From: an uncultured Flavobacteriaceae bacterium
GTDB taxonomy: Bacteria; Bacteroidota; Bacteroidia; Flavobacteriales; Flavobacteriaceae
Length of the DNA: 64,000 nt
Assembly (NCBI GenBank): GCA_943788095.1
Contig: CALSOZ010000002.1
Location: 1 to 64,000 of the forward strand
Reading direction: 5' to 3'
Shown here: in pieces, positions 26,664 to 37,202 of the stretch
How the letters are laid out: the number at the start of each line of letters is the position of its first letter
Numbering within the stretch: the first letter of the stretch is position 1
Notes under the pieces: model-generated
What the model was told of the DNA's origin: nothing
What the model saw: the letters and a program-made list of their open reading frames with translations, nothing else
Databases searched by the model: none
Position numbers and translations under genes: made by a program

Positions 26664-27238
26664 TCATTTTATGAGAAGAATCCTGAATGCGTTATATGAA
26701 TTATTTAATGAAGGACTACAAACACCAATAATTCCACCATTGGCAGTCGTAGGCAAAAAAGGGGCAGCATAGTAGCGGTAAAAATGGAGTCAATTTGCGT
26801 AGGTAATGGGATTGCTTTAATAAAAAACGGTACTGGTCATTTTACCTTCAATAAAGCAAACACCCGAAATTTGGGTTGGGGGCTAAAGTAGGATTCAGTA
26901 GGCTCTGTGATGTTTGGGACTGAAGATCAGTTGCCCTTAAAGCCATTATTTGATTTGGTTGGGAATTTTAATAAGACACTTCCTTTACAAATAGGCTTTA
27001 CTGATGCAAAGGTAGTTGTTGCTGTAGGCGCCAATATAGAATTCGCATTCATAGGACTGTCATACCAAACACCTCCAGATTGAATATGTGAAACTGGAGG
27101 TGTTTGGAGCCAATTAGTTCTAAAGTCTTAGGTGTTGCCAACAGTTACGGAATTTAACTGTGCATGAGATAAAGATCGAAAGCTTAGAACGCTGAAAATA
27201 AACAACGCTAAAAGTGCTGTGTAATTACGATTAAACAT
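26664..27238 (-). pseudogene. Remnant of a small secreted protein, interrupted by stop codons
   Basis: A plausible signal peptide (MFNRNYTALLALFIFSVLSF, then RSLSHAQ) starts at 27238. The same frame continues past a TAA at 27128-27130 with DFRTNWLQTPPVSHIQSGGV and WYDSPMNANSILAPTATTTF, then meets a TGA. Further protein-like sequence in another frame ends at 26664 (PFLPTTANGGIIGVCSPSLN). No family was recognised. Two stops and a frame change mean it is either decayed or badly sequenced. The region 26583-27437 contains no intact gene. Confidence 0.4.
27065..27107. repeat. 14-base perfect inverted repeat inside the secreted remnant
   Basis: CCAAACACCTCCAG (27065-27078) and CTGGAGGTGTTTGG (27094-27107) are perfect inverse complements around a 15-base loop. 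There is no T run on either side, so it is not a classical terminator. Confidence 0.6.
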
Positions 27239-27437
27239 CAATATTTTACTTAAAAGTTTGGTCTTATGCAAGTTATAAAAAAAATGAATTTTTTTTAAAA
27301 TGGAGATTATTTTTTTTTGGCAGACAGAATTATCAAAAATCAAATGATTTATACGGGGGCTATACAATTGAAAACCTATTTTAAAATCATTTTATCAAAA
27401 TAAGTATTATATTTAATGATCAAAACCTACTTTAGTT

Positions 27438-27977
27438 ATGAAAACAATCCAGTTATTTAGTCTTATTTTTTGTTTTAGTTTTTTTGGACATGCCCAAAAC
27501 GATTCTTCCTCAATTTTTAGCAGACGTCAAGAAGTCAAAATCGGTATAGTTAAACTTTTAGCGGGTCCCATTTTTGAAGGGACTTATGAGTATATTCCAG
27601 ATCGAAATATCGGCTATGGTGCAAGTCTGTTATTTAATTTTAATACCTCTAATGACTATTTCGAAAATTTTTCGATTTAACCTTTTTTTAGAATGTATTT
27701 CCAGAAAGATGAGCAATTTGGAGCGAAAGGATTTTTTGTTGAAGCATTTACATCCTTTTATACGGGTAAAGAAGATTCAGATACTCTATTTGGCGCTGAC
27801 AGAAATAATAATGACTCTTTTTTTGAAACCGCCTTTGGGTTTTCATTTGGTAAAAAGTGGATTAATTTAAAAGGATTTGTGTTTGAAGCTAAATTAGGTT
27901 TTGGTAGAAACCTTTTAGGAAACTCCTCTATTGATGCCATTATTAAAGGCGATTTGTATGTGGGGTATCGTTTTTAG
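27438..27977 (+). pseudogene. DUF3575-like secreted protein with an in-frame stop
   Basis: Signal peptide MKTIQLFSLIFCFSFFGHAQ is followed by VKIGIVKLLAGPIFEGTYEY, the DUF3575 outer-membrane beta-barrel pattern. After NFSI a TAA (27678-27680) interrupts, but the same frame continues without loss: PFFRMYFQKDEQFGAKGFFV, then FGFSFGKKWINLKGFVFEAK and the terminal GDLYVGYRF. With the stop replaced the protein would be 179 residues, normal for the family. Either a single error or a genuine nonsense mutation explains it. The function is unknown. It converges on the lectin/T9SS gene, overlapping it by four bases. Confidence 0.65.
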
Positions 27978-30475
27978 AGCCGCAATGAAAAATGGGCATT
28001 GTATTTACTAGAGATTCCATCAGAGTTGATATAGCTAATTTCAAACCAGTAATCTGTTCCTGTTAGCCTGGTTCCATTATACGTGCCATCCCAACCATTG
28101 CCACTAGGTCTAATTTGCTTGATAAGTTTTCCATATCGGTCAAAAATCCTAATTTTAGCTGAGGCTTGGTTTTCTAAACATTTGATGTTCCAAGTGTCAT
28201 TGAATCCATCATTGTTTGGCGTAAAAAACTTTGGAAAATAGATGAGGTTGATGTTTTTTTCTGGTACGGTACTACATCCGAGAACTTCCCTTGCTCTTAC
28301 GGTATGCGTTTCACACCCAAATACATTCTCAAAAACGCCACTGTTTTGCCAAGGACCGCCATCAATCTGATATTCATAATCGCCATTACCACCGGTAGCA
28401 GTTGCAACGATGGTTTGATTGTCTTCAAAGTCTTCTGAAATAACTTTGGTATCTAATGAAAGTATACTTATCAGTGTTGGATTTATTGTAATATTAAACG
28501 CATGTTGGTTATTACAGCTCGGATTTGTGGGCGATTCGCCATATACATACAAGGGGGTCGAGGCAGATAAAATATCTCCTGCGTTGAGCAATGTTCCACC
28601 GCCATTAGGCAGCGTAAAATAATTTCCTATAGTGAGTGCTGGAAGTGTGTAACTTTCACAACTAAACACATCTGCTGGAGTATCAATAGCAGGCGTGGTA
28701 TCAATTGTTATATTAAATTTGTGTTCATCGCTACAATTTGGTGTTGTTCCTGTTTCTTCATACACAAACAAGGTTACGGAGGTCAATATGACCTCTCCAT
28801 CATTCAGTTGTGTTCCACCGCCATTTGGGGCGGTAAAGTATTTTCCAACGGTGAGTGCTGGTAGTGTGTAGCTATCGCAAGAAGTTACATCTGCTGGTGT
28901 GTCAACCGTTGGGGTTGCATTTATTGTCACATTGAATGGGTGTTCATTAGTACAACTTGGATCTACGGTTGATTCGGCATATACAAACAAGGGTGTTGTA
29001 GTTGATATAACCTCTCCAGCATTAAGTTGTGTTCCCCCACCATTGGTTGCGGTATAATAGTTTCCGTTGGTGAGTGCTGGTAATGTGTAGCTGTCACATC
29101 TAATCACATCGTCTGGAGCGTCAATAATAGGTTTGGTGATAATTGTAATATCAAAGTCATGTTCATCGCTACAATTTGGTGTGGTTCCTGTTTCTGCATA
29201 CACGTAAAGGGTCTTGGAAGCAGAGACCACCTCTCCATCATTCAGTTGTGTTCCACCGCCATTTGGGGCGGTAAAGTATTTTCCAACGGTGAGTGCTGGT
29301 AGTGTGTAGCTATCGCAAGAAGTTACATCTGCTGGTGTGTCTACCATTGGAACGGTATGAACCGTAGCCGTCACCTCAGTTCTTTTTCCAGTGGTACACG
29401 TAGCCACCCAAAAGGTAGTTGAAGATGTTAAAGTAGGACTGTACGTGGTCCCATTGTGTAAAGGTGTTCCTCCAGTCTCATTGGCAAACCAATAGATGTT
29501 GGTTGTGTTTGATGTAGCAGTCAAGTTGACCGGCTTATTGCTACAGCTTTCCGAAGGAAATACATTTAAAACTTGAGGACTAAATTTTGTCGATGCTGAA
29601 ATGTTTAAAGGAGGTTCCCCCATGCCCCCGTATTCTATAACAAACCCTTTCGCTTGATAGTTTGAAGACTGCCCAGCGGTGTCATTGGGTAAATCGTTCC
29701 AAGACCCTGGTATGCCTGTATTGAAAGTGATGTGCGCATAATCTTCACCACTGCCAAAATCATTAGGCTCACCGCTGTTCCAGTTGGTATACGCTAAGTT
29801 ATCGCCCGCTTCTGGTCCTGTTGCCCATTTCCAGACGCCTTCAATTCCAGCGTCAGAGGCACCAATCCAGCCCGTACCCGTCGTTAATTCACCAGCAATT
29901 TGGGCTTCGTCAACAGCTGTCAAGGTTGCTAAATAGCCTTGTAATCCAAAATATGTTCTGCCTTCAGCTGCCGCTTTGGCAGCAGTCCAAGTTATTAAAT
30001 TTGCAGGAACAAATTCATAGTAATGGCCATTTGAGGCTAAATAGTTAGCTGAACCAACAGTTAATGAAAAGGTTTTGGCACCTGGATTTGCGTTGCTGCT
30101 ATAAAAAACAACGTCATAAACGGCTGCTTTAATATCTGTAATTAAAGCAGGGCCGCCCCCGACTCCGGTCAATATTAACTTTGCTTCATCTACTTTCCAT
30201 TCAGATTCTACATTGGGGTGCGAACCTATTAAAATTAATTCGTCTTCCCCGGAAACATAACCTGTTGAAATTTGAATATAAAAGGCGTCTATGCTTGTAT
30301 CATCTGGATCTGAAATATCAAAAGAAATTACAATTGGTAGTTGGCTTTGTGGACAATAGATTTGGTCCCCACTAGCAGTTACCGTTGGAGGAGTGTTTTG
30401 TCCAAAAGAGGTCAAAGTGTTTAAAAACATGATTACAAATAAAACGTATGTTATCCCTAATTTCAAGTTAGTCAA
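27974..30475 (-). CDS. Secreted C-type-lectin and repeat protein with T9SS type B (gliding-motility-type) C-terminus
   Basis: A large secreted protein (833 aa). Residues 1-26 are a signal peptide. Residues 150-280 form a C-type lectin domain (AKAAAEGRTYFGLQGYLATL, GVWKWATGPEAGDN, YTNWNSGEPNDFGSGEDY, and the closing KGFVIEYGG). An Ig-like module follows (about 300-370). Then come four tandem units of about 73 residues, each with DTPADVTSCDSYTLPALTVG and NGGGTQLNDGE-like text. The C-terminal 90 residues are the type B sorting domain (FPKFFTPNNDGFNDTWNIKC, IFDRYGKLIKQI, NGWDGTYNG). It should be exported by T9SS and displayed at the surface, probably as a glycan adhesin. Its start overlaps the end of glyQS by eight bases. 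Confidence 0.9.
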   Translation of the reverse strand: MTNLKLGITYVLFVIMFLNTLTSFGQNTPPTVTASGDQIYCPQSQLPIVISFDISDPDDTSIDAFYIQISTGYVSGEDELILIGSHPNVESEWKVDEAKLILTGVGGGPALITDIKAAVYDVVFYSSNANPGAKTFSLTVGSANYLASNGHYYEFVPANLITWTAAKAAAEGRTYFGLQGYLATLTAVDEAQIAGELTTGTGWIGASDAGIEGVWKWATGPEAGDNLAYTNWNSGEPNDFGSGEDYAHITFNTGIPGSWNDLPNDTAGQSSNYQAKGFVIEYGGMGEPPLNISASTKFSPQVLNVFPSESCSNKPVNLTATSNTTNIYWFANETGGTPLHNGTTYSPTLTSSTTFWVATCTTGKRTEVTATVHTVPMVDTPADVTSCDSYTLPALTVGKYFTAPNGGGTQLNDGEVVSASKTLYVYAETGTTPNCSDEHDFDITIITKPIIDAPDDVIRCDSYTLPALTNGNYYTATNGGGTQLNAGEVISTTTPLFVYAESTVDPSCTNEHPFNVTINATPTVDTPADVTSCDSYTLPALTVGKYFTAPNGGGTQLNDGEVILTSVTLFVYEETGTTPNCSDEHKFNITIDTTPAIDTPADVFSCESYTLPALTIGNYFTLPNGGGTLLNAGDILSASTPLYVYGESPTNPSCNNQHAFNITINPTLISILSLDTKVISEDFEDNQTIVATATGGNGDYEYQIDGGPWQNSGVFENVFGCETHTVRAREVLGCSTVPEKNINLIYFPKFFTPNNDGFNDTWNIKCLENQASAKIRIFDRYGKLIKQIRPSGNGWDGTYNGTRLTGTDYWFEISYINSDGISSKYNAHFSLRL
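28791..28903 (+). repeat. 113-bp direct repeat, copy 1 (inside the lectin/T9SS gene)
   Basis: Identical to 29229-29341 by direct comparison. It encodes part of one 73-residue repeat unit. The copies are 438 bases apart, exactly two units, which suggests a recent duplication or gene conversion. Confidence 0.8.
29229..29341 (+). repeat. 113-bp direct repeat, copy 2 (inside the lectin/T9SS gene)
   Basis: Second identical copy of the repeat at 28791. The intervening unit is related but clearly diverged, so identity is not due to general constraint. Confidence 0.8.
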
Positions 30476-32012
30476 TTTTATTTAACCAATATTTCATGGC
30501 AACTTCATTGTTAATAATCGTTTTTAAATCCTCAATTTTCACACGTTGTTGTTCCATAGAATCTCGATGTCTAATCGTAACGCATTGGTCTTCCAAAGAA
30601 TCGTGATCCACCGTAATACAAAAAGGAGTTCCTAAAGCATCCTGACGGCGGTAGCGTCGTCCAACGGCATCTTTTTCATCATAAACCACATTGAAATCCC
30701 ATTTTAAATCATTCAAAATCGTTTTTGCAACTTCTGGTAATCCATCCTTTTTTACAAGCGGAAAAACAGCTGCTTTTATTGGCGCTAAAACAGCAGGCAA
30801 TTTCAACACGGTTCGGGTTGTATTATTTTCTAAAGTCTCCTCCATTAATGCATTTGAAAATACGGCCAAAAACATACGATCCAATCCAATCGAGGTTTCC
30901 AGAACGTAAGGAACATAGCTTTTATTTTCTTCGTGATCAAAATATTGAAGTTTTTTGCCTGAATGGGTTTCGTGTTGATTTAAATCAAAATCGGTTCGCG
31001 AATGGATGCCTTCTAATTCTTTGAATCCAAACGGAAATTTAAACTCAATATCTGCAGCAGCATCTGCATAATGGGCTAATTTATCGTGGTCATGGAATCG
31101 ATAATTATCTGCGCCAATACCCAATGATAAGTGCCATTTCATACGTGCTTCTTTCCAATAGTCATACCATTTTCCTTGGGTTCCTGGTTTGATAAAAAAC
31201 TGCATTTCCATTTGTTCAAACTCTCGCATTCTAAAAATAAACTGTCGTGCGACAATTTCGTTTCGAAAAGCTTTCCCTGTTTGCGCAATTCCAAAAGGGA
31301 TTTTCATACGACCGGTTTTTTGTACATTCAAAAAATTCACAAAAATACCTTGGGCGGTTTCAGGCCGTAAGTACAAATCCATGGCGCTTTCTGCAGAAGC
31401 TCCTAGTTTGGTACCAAACATTAGGTTGAATTGTTTCACATCGGTCCAGTTTCTGCTTCCAGTCAATGGATCTGCTATTTCCAACTCTTCAATAAGGGCT
31501 TTTACGTCGACTAAATCTTCATTTTCTAAAGATTTACCCATGCGTGCTAAAATACTTTTTATTTTAGCTTGATAATCTACAACGCGGCCATTCGTGGCGA
31601 TAAATTCTGCTTTGTCAAAGCTATCGCCAAATCGCTTTTCAGCTTTCTTAATTTCTTTTTCAATTTTACCTTCAATTTTGGCACAATAGTCTTCGATTAA
31701 AACATCGGCTCTGTACCGCTTTTTAGAATCTTTATTATCAATCAAAGGGTCGTTAAAAGCATCGACGTGACCAGAAGCTTTCCATGTGGTTGGATGCATA
31801 AAAATAGCGGCATCTAATCCCACAATATTATCATTCATTTGGACCATGGCTTTCCACCAGTAATCACGAATGTTTTTCTTTAATTCTACCCCGTTTTGAG
31901 CGTAGTCATAAACAGCACTTAAGCCATCATATATTTCACTGCTTTGGAATACAAATCCGTATTCTTTTGCATGTGATATTACTTTTTTGAAAGTATCCCC
32001 TTGATTTGTCAT
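30468..32012 (-). CDS. glyQS: Glycyl-tRNA synthetase (single-chain, dimeric type)
   Basis: Charges tRNA-Gly. The class II signatures are visible: SSEIYDGLSAVYDYAQNG at residues 24-41 (motif 1 region), ARQFIFRMREFEQMEMQFFI near 255 (motif 2) and the motif 3 region GLDRMFLAVFS near 375. The C-terminal anticodon-binding domain begins near residue 405 (LAPIKAAVFPLVKKDGLPEV). Length of 514 aa is typical for the bacterial single-polypeptide enzyme, not the tetrameric GlyQ/GlyS form. It is followed by the T9SS type B gene with an eight-base overlap. A TATTTTTG box lies five bases before its start (32017-32024, minus strand). Confidence 0.95.
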   Translation of the reverse strand: MTNQGDTFKKVISHAKEYGFVFQSSEIYDGLSAVYDYAQNGVELKKNIRDYWWKAMVQMNDNIVGLDAAIFMHPTTWKASGHVDAFNDPLIDNKDSKKRYRADVLIEDYCAKIEGKIEKEIKKAEKRFGDSFDKAEFIATNGRVVDYQAKIKSILARMGKSLENEDLVDVKALIEELEIADPLTGSRNWTDVKQFNLMFGTKLGASAESAMDLYLRPETAQGIFVNFLNVQKTGRMKIPFGIAQTGKAFRNEIVARQFIFRMREFEQMEMQFFIKPGTQGKWYDYWKEARMKWHLSLGIGADNYRFHDHDKLAHYADAAADIEFKFPFGFKELEGIHSRTDFDLNQHETHSGKKLQYFDHEENKSYVPYVLETSIGLDRMFLAVFSNALMEETLENNTTRTVLKLPAVLAPIKAAVFPLVKKDGLPEVAKTILNDLKWDFNVVYDEKDAVGRRYRRQDALGTPFCITVDHDSLEDQCVTIRHRDSMEQQRVKIEDLKTIINNEVAMKYWLNKID

Positions 32013-32028
32013 GTTACAAAAATAAATA

Positions 32029-32048
32029 ACCCCTATGAATTAAGGGGT
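32029..32048. repeat. Inverted repeat between glyQS and comF
   Basis: ACCCCT and AGGGGT flank an eight-base AT-rich centre in the 89-base divergent promoter region. It could be an operator for either gene. Short, so low weight. Confidence 0.3.
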
Positions 32049-32101
32049 AGAATCGATCAAAAATATGAAATATTATTTTATTTTTAAGCGCCCCAAAACT
32101 T

Positions 32102-32800
32102 TTGCTTATGCTTTCAAAATTGGTAAATCTTTTTTTCCCGAAAACCTGTCAAGCCTGCAACCATGTTTTAACAGATTATGAAACGCATATTTGTGTGAAG
32201 TGTCGCCATGAGTTACCATTGACCAATTACCATTATGAGCGCCCCGAAGTTGTTAAAAAAATATTTTATGGGCGTGTGGAACTAGAAGCAGCGACCGCCT
32301 TATTTTATTTTCATAAAGAAGGATTGGTTCAACACTTATTACATAAGTTAAAGTACAAAGGTCAGGAACAACTTGGGCAGGTTTTTGGGGTCTGGCTAGG
32401 AGCAGAGCTCCAGGAATCGTCTTATTTTAAATCGATTGATGTTGTAATTCCGGTTCCGGTTCACTCCAAAAAATTAAAACAAAGAGGCTATAATCAAGTG
32501 GCACTTTTTGCGAAACATTTAGCCAAGTCTCTCAATGCGTACTATGACGATTCTGTGTTATTAAAATCGATGAACACGAAAACTCAAGTTTTTCAATCCC
32601 GAGAAGAACGTTTTCAATCGGTTGCAAATACTTTTTACGCCAAAAACCTGTCGAGGATTGATGGCAAACATGTGCTTTTAGTCGACGATGTAATTACGAC
32701 CGGTGCCACCATTGAAGCCTGTGCATTGGTTTTGAATTCAGGAGCTAAGATTCGTTTAAGTTTAGCAACGATTGCAATTACGCATTCCATTTTTCGTTAG
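32102..32800 (+). CDS. ComF-family phosphoribosyltransferase-like protein
   Basis: Begins with a zinc-ribbon-like element (CQACNHVLTDYETHICVKC, four cysteines, residues 17-35). A PRT domain follows: VIPVPVHSKKLKQRGYNQVA near residue 118 and HVLLVDDVITTGATIEACA near 190, the PRPP-binding loop. This pattern defines the ComF/GntX family linked to DNA uptake and transformation. Length of 232 aa is normal. Role in competence is inferred from the family. The start could be either of two ATGs two codons apart. Divergent from glyQS. Confidence 0.9.
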   Translation: MLMLSKLVNLFFPKTCQACNHVLTDYETHICVKCRHELPLTNYHYERPEVVKKIFYGRVELEAATALFYFHKEGLVQHLLHKLKYKGQEQLGQVFGVWLGAELQESSYFKSIDVVIPVPVHSKKLKQRGYNQVALFAKHLAKSLNAYYDDSVLLKSMNTKTQVFQSREERFQSVANTFYAKNLSRIDGKHVLLVDDVITTGATIEACALVLNSGAKIRLSLATIAITHSIFR

Positions 32801-32840
32801 TACTAAAATATGTTGTTTCTTTGTATAAAATGTACGGTCA

Positions 32841-34442
32841 ATGGGTAAGAAGTTTGCTAATTTTGGGTTTTTAGTTCTTGTAAGTTTAATTTTGACGCAC
32901 TGCGCCAATAGAGGCACAACTTCGGGTGGAGACAAGGATGTAACGCCACCAGTGGTTATTAAATCGGTGCCAGAGAATTTTTCCGTTAATTTTGATGCCA
33001 CAGAAATCAAAATTTATTTCGATGAATACATTAAAATGAAAGACTTGCAAAGGCAACTTATCATTTCGCCACCCATGGATCCAGAACCAGAAATCACCCC
33101 ACTGGGCACAGCGAGTAAATTCATTACGATTCGGATTTCTGATACACTTTTGCCCCATACGACCTATGCCTTTAATTTTGGAGAAAGTATTGCCGATAAT
33201 AACGAGGGTAATTTATTTCCGTATTATAAATATGTATTTTCCACTGGAAGTTATATTGACTCGCTATCTGTTTCAGGGGTCGTCAATGATGCCTTACAGA
33301 AGGAAGTTGATGAACGTATAGCGGTTTTATTATACGAAGTCGATTCAACGTTTACAGATTCTATCATCTATAAGAGAAAACCCAAATATGTAGCGGTGAC
33401 CGATAGTGTTTCTGGGTTTAAGTTAGAAAACATTAAAGAGGGAACTTATTTTTTAGCCGCACTTAAAGAAGAAAATTCTAATTACACATTTCAATCCAAA
33501 ACAGATAAAATTGGGTTTAGAAAACGCTTTATTACAGTCCCTTCCGATACGGCCTATGTGTTGCGAATGTTTAAAGAAACGGTTGATTACAAATTTAAAC
33601 GGGCTCGACAAGTTTCACAAAACAAACTTTCTTTTGGTTATGAAGGTGATGGTAAAGCGATGCAGGTAAAATTGCTTTCAGACGCGCCTGAGAATTTTAC
33701 TTCGATCCTCACTAAAGAGAAAGGAAAAGACACTCTGAACTACTGGTACCGTCCAAAATTAGAAGTGGATTCTTTGATTTTTGAAGTCACTCATTTACAA
33801 TCGATAGATACTGTTGTGGTGAGAATTAAAGATTCCAAATCGGATTCATTAGTTTTTAAATCAGAGTTCTCCCAACTCAAATTACTTGAACCTTACAAAT
33901 TAAGTGCGACAATTCCTTTAGATTCTATTGACGAAACAAAAGTGCGTGTGAGAGATAAGGATTCTCTTTTTCAAGGGGCAAGCATGGTTTTAGATTCCTT
34001 TTCCAATATGGTTGATTTAAATTTTGATAAAACAGAGAAAAACACCTATAATATTCAAATTCTTCCAGGGGCTTTTATCGATTTTTACGGCGCTCAAAAT
34101 GATACCTTGAACTTTAAAGCAACTACAAAGCTAGCTTCAGATTACGGGAATTTAAGAATCAATATTAGGAATGGAGCTTATCCACTGGTTGTTCAGGTTA
34201 CCGATCTAAAAGGAGTGGTTGTGGAGTCTTTCAACGCTCAAGATGCTTCGCCGATAGATTTCAAAGACGTCATTCCAGGCACCTATCTCTTAAGGGCTAT
34301 TTTTGATTTGAACCAAAATGGACTCTATGATACGGGACGTTATTTAAATAAAACGCAACCCGAACGCGTGAGTTATGCCTCAGAGCCTATTGAAGTTCGT
34401 GCGGGATGGGATACTACCGAGGAGTTTATTTTAGATGATTAA
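32841..34442 (+). CDS. Ig-like-domain lipoprotein (SbsA Ig-like)
   Basis: Lipoprotein signal [20 protein letters not shown] then Cys at residue 21. The mature region starts with [20 protein letters not shown] and [20 protein letters not shown], the bacterial SbsA Ig-like module that opens a widespread uncharacterised Bacteroidota lipoprotein family. The rest is beta-rich, and a C-terminal segment ([25 protein letters not shown]) resembles a carboxypeptidase-regulatory-like repeat. It is likely exposed at the outer membrane. It converges on sdhB with a four-base overlap. Confidence 0.75.
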   Translation: MGKKFANFGFLVLVSLILTHCANRGTTSGGDKDVTPPVVIKSVPENFSVNFDATEIKIYFDEYIKMKDLQRQLIISPPMDPEPEITPLGTASKFITIRISDTLLPHTTYAFNFGESIADNNEGNLFPYYKYVFSTGSYIDSLSVSGVVNDALQKEVDERIAVLLYEVDSTFTDSIIYKRKPKYVAVTDSVSGFKLENIKEGTYFLAALKEENSNYTFQSKTDKIGFRKRFITVPSDTAYVLRMFKETVDYKFKRARQVSQNKLSFGYEGDGKAMQVKLLSDAPENFTSILTKEKGKDTLNYWYRPKLEVDSLIFEVTHLQSIDTVVVRIKDSKSDSLVFKSEFSQLKLLEPYKLSATIPLDSIDETKVRVRDKDSLFQGASMVLDSFSNMVDLNFDKTEKNTYNIQILPGAFIDFYGAQNDTLNFKATTKLASDYGNLRINIRNGAYPLVVQVTDLKGVVVESFNAQDASPIDFKDVIPGTYLLRAIFDLNQNGLYDTGRYLNKTQPERVSYASEPIEVRAGWDTTEEFILDD

Positions 34443-35185
34443 GATTTTAAACTCGCTTTAATCAATTCACGGTTCATTCGCGCTATGTTTTCTAGTGAAA
34501 TGCCTTTAGGACATTCAACCTCACAAGCTCCCGTATTGGTGCAGTTTCCAAAGCCTTCTAAATCCATTTGAGCCACCATATTTTGAACACGATCCGTGGC
34601 TTCAATCTGTCCTTGTGGGAGTAATGCATACTGAGATACTTTAGCCCCTACAAACAACATAGCCGATGAGTTTTTACAACTAGCAACACAAGCACCACAT
34701 CCAATACAGGTGGCAGCATCCATGGCCTCATCAGCATCGTGTTTTGAAATTGGAATCGAATTTCCATCTTGTGTATTTCCAGAAGTATTTACGGAGATAA
34801 AACCGCCTGCATGTTGGATTCTGTCAAAAGCAGATCGATCTACAATCAAATCTTTTATGACGGGAAACGCTTCTGCTCTAAAGGGTTCGATGAAAATAGT
34901 GTCACCATCCTTAAATTTACGCATGTGTAATTGACAAGTCGTAACCAACCTGTCGGGTCCGTGAGCTTCACCATTAATATATAAGGAACAAGAGCCACAA
35001 ATACCTTCTCTACAGTCATGGTCAAACGCCACTGGCGAATCGCCCGTAGTGATGAGTTGTCTGTTTAGTACATCCAACATTTCAAGAAATGACATGTCTG
35101 GAGAAATATCTTGAATTGGATATTCTACAATTTTCCCTTCAGTTTTGGCGTTCTCTTGTCGCCATATTTGTAATGTTAAATTCAT
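34439..35185 (-). CDS. sdhB: Succinate dehydrogenase / fumarate reductase iron-sulfur subunit
   Basis: Electron-transfer subunit with three clusters. Visible ligands are [15 protein letters not shown] near residue 60 ([2Fe-2S]), [11 protein letters not shown] near 159 ([4Fe-4S]) and [12 protein letters not shown] near 214 ([3Fe-4S]). The length of 248 aa matches the type B enzyme of Bacteroidota. It is the last gene of sdhCAB, nine bases after sdhA. It takes electrons from FAD in SdhA to the haem-containing SdhC in the cytoplasmic membrane. Confidence 0.95.
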   Translation of the reverse strand: MNLTLQIWRQENAKTEGKIVEYPIQDISPDMSFLEMLDVLNRQLITTGDSPVAFDHDCREGICGSCSLYINGEAHGPDRLVTTCQLHMRKFKDGDTIFIEPFRAEAFPVIKDLIVDRSAFDRIQHAGGFISVNTSGNTQDGNSIPISKHDADEAMDAATCIGCGACVASCKNSSAMLFVGAKVSQYALLPQGQIEATDRVQNMVAQMDLEGFGNCTNTGACEVECPKGISLENIARMNRELIKASLKS

Positions 35186-35193
35186 AGCAGTGC

Positions 35194-37191
35194 TTATTTG
35201 TATGAGCGTTCTTTAACTTCAATGTTTTCGTAAACTAATGCTTCTTTATGCAATTTAGCATCCTTAGGTGCTCCTTTATATTCCCATGCAGATACAAACT
35301 GAAATTCTTTTCGTCGTTGTGCTTCACCCTCGGGAGTTTGATATTCTTCTCTAAAATGACCTCCAGCAGATTCTTCACGAACCAACGCATCTTTTGCAAA
35401 CAATTCGCCCAATTCTAGGAAGTCAGCCACACGGCCTGCTTTTGCGAGTTCTTCATTAAACTCATTTGCAGAACCTGGCACTAATACCTCTTTATAAAAC
35501 TCATCACGAAGTGCCGAAATTTCTTCGATCGCTTCTTTTAATTCTTTTTCATTACGAGCCATTCCACATTTGTTCCACATAATTTTTCCAAGTCGCTTAT
35601 GGAAATAATCTACGGGTTTGGTGCCTTTATTGTTGACAAAGTGATTGATTTCTGACTTCACTTTTGCTTCTGCTTCTTCAAATTCTACAGAATCCGTTGA
35701 TATAGGTCCTGTTCTAATGTCATCAGATAAATAATTTCCAATGGTGTATGGCAATACAAAGTAACCATCGGCGAGTCCTTGCATTAAGGCCGATGCTCCT
35801 AATCGATTTGCGCCATGTTCTGAGAAGTTAGCTTCTCCAATGGCATACAATCCAGGAATGGTTGTTTGTAAGTTATAATCTACCCAAACACCGCCCATAG
35901 TATAGTGCACTGCTGGATAAATCATCATAGGAGTTTCGTATGGATTTTCATCCACAATTTTTTCATACATCTGGAACAAGTTCCCGTACTTACTTTTAAC
36001 GAGCTCTTTTCCTAAGGTTTGAATGAGGCTTGCATCGTTTTCATCCAATCCTTTAATGTGTGCTTGTTCTTTTCCATATCTGAGGATTGCCTCTGCAAAA
36101 TCTAAAAAGACCGCTTCACCTGTTTTATTCACTCCAAAACCAGCATCACAACGTTCTTTCGCGGCTCGAGATGCCACATCTCTTGGAACTAAATTTCCAA
36201 ACGCAGGATATCGTCTTTCTAAAAAGTAATCGCGTTGGTCTTCAGCAAGATCTGTTGGTTTTAAGTCTCGATTTTGAATTGCTTTCGCATCTTCTATATT
36301 TTTTGGTACCCATATCCGTCCGTCATTCCTTAGGGATTCAGACATGAGTGTTAGTTTTGATTGATGATCTCCCGAAACCGGAATACATGTTGGGTGGATT
36401 TGTGTGTAACAAGGATTTGCAAAATAAGCACCTCGCTTGTGTGCTTTCCATGCTGCGGTGACATTACTTCCCATCGCATTTGTAGAGAGGTAAAATACGT
36501 TTCCGTAGCCTCCTGAGCCTAAAACAACCGCGTGAGCCGAGTGACGTTCAATTTCACCAGTCACTAAGTTTCGAGCAATAATTCCACGTGCTTTTCCATC
36601 GACCACCACCACGTCTAACATTTCGTGACGGTTATACATTTTAATTTTTCCTCGCCCAATTTGACGGTTCATCGCAGAGTAGGCCCCTAATAATAATTGT
36701 TGACCTGTTTGACCTTTTGCATAAAAGGTTCTCGACACTAAAACTCCTCCAAAAGAGCGGTTGTCTAACAATCCACCATAGTCTCTTGCAAAAGGAACCC
36801 CTTGAGCAACACACTGGTCAATAATATTGGTTGAAACTTCTGCTAATCGATGCACATTTGCTTCGCGAGAACGGTAGTCGCCCCCTTTGACGGTATCATA
36901 AAATAAGCGGTACGTAGAATCGCCATCCCCTTGATAGTTTTTTGCTGCGTTGATCCCTCCTTGAGCTGCAATGGAGTGTGCACGACGGGGAGAATCTTGA
37001 AAACAAAACGCTTTTACATTATAGCCAAGCTCGGCAAGTGTTGCCGCTGCAGAGCCTCCTGCAAGACCTGTGCCTACAACGATTACGTCGAGCAGACGTT
37101 TGTTGGCAGGGTTTACAAGGTTAATATTGTTTTTATGATTGGTCCATTTATCTGCTAAAGGACCTTCTGGTATTTTTGAATCTAAAGCCAT
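35194..37191 (-). CDS. sdhA: Succinate dehydrogenase / fumarate reductase flavoprotein subunit
   Basis: Catalytic subunit of the tricarboxylic acid cycle enzyme that oxidises succinate to fumarate. The FAD-binding motif is [19 protein letters not shown] at residue 36, and [18 protein letters not shown] near 70 carries the histidine that binds FAD covalently. [19 protein letters not shown] near 430 and [18 protein letters not shown] near 456 complete the core. Length of 665 aa is typical for the Bacteroidota type B enzyme. It sits between sdhC and sdhB. Confidence 0.95.
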   Translation of the reverse strand: MALDSKIPEGPLADKWTNHKNNINLVNPANKRLLDVIVVGTGLAGGSAAATLAELGYNVKAFCFQDSPRRAHSIAAQGGINAAKNYQGDGDSTYRLFYDTVKGGDYRSREANVHRLAEVSTNIIDQCVAQGVPFARDYGGLLDNRSFGGVLVSRTFYAKGQTGQQLLLGAYSAMNRQIGRGKIKMYNRHEMLDVVVVDGKARGIIARNLVTGEIERHSAHAVVLGSGGYGNVFYLSTNAMGSNVTAAWKAHKRGAYFANPCYTQIHPTCIPVSGDHQSKLTLMSESLRNDGRIWVPKNIEDAKAIQNRDLKPTDLAEDQRDYFLERRYPAFGNLVPRDVASRAAKERCDAGFGVNKTGEAVFLDFAEAILRYGKEQAHIKGLDENDASLIQTLGKELVKSKYGNLFQMYEKIVDENPYETPMMIYPAVHYTMGGVWVDYNLQTTIPGLYAIGEANFSEHGANRLGASALMQGLADGYFVLPYTIGNYLSDDIRTGPISTDSVEFEEAEAKVKSEINHFVNNKGTKPVDYFHKRLGKIMWNKCGMARNEKELKEAIEEISALRDEFYKEVLVPGSANEFNEELAKAGRVADFLELGELFAKDALVREESAGGHFREEYQTPEGEAQRRKEFQFVSAWEYKGAPKDAKLHKEALVYENIEVKERSYK

Positions 37192-37202
37192 AATCCTATG
37201 TT

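Noticed and set aside
26671-27083. Plus-strand short frames (MRRILNALYELFNEG... and later pieces) as an intact gene
   Set aside because: They are broken by several stops, and the opposite strand has a convincing signal peptide in a frame that continues across a stop.
28400-29400. CRISPR-like repeat array
   Set aside because: The repeats are 73-residue coding units inside an open gene with a sorting domain, not short repeats with unique spacers.
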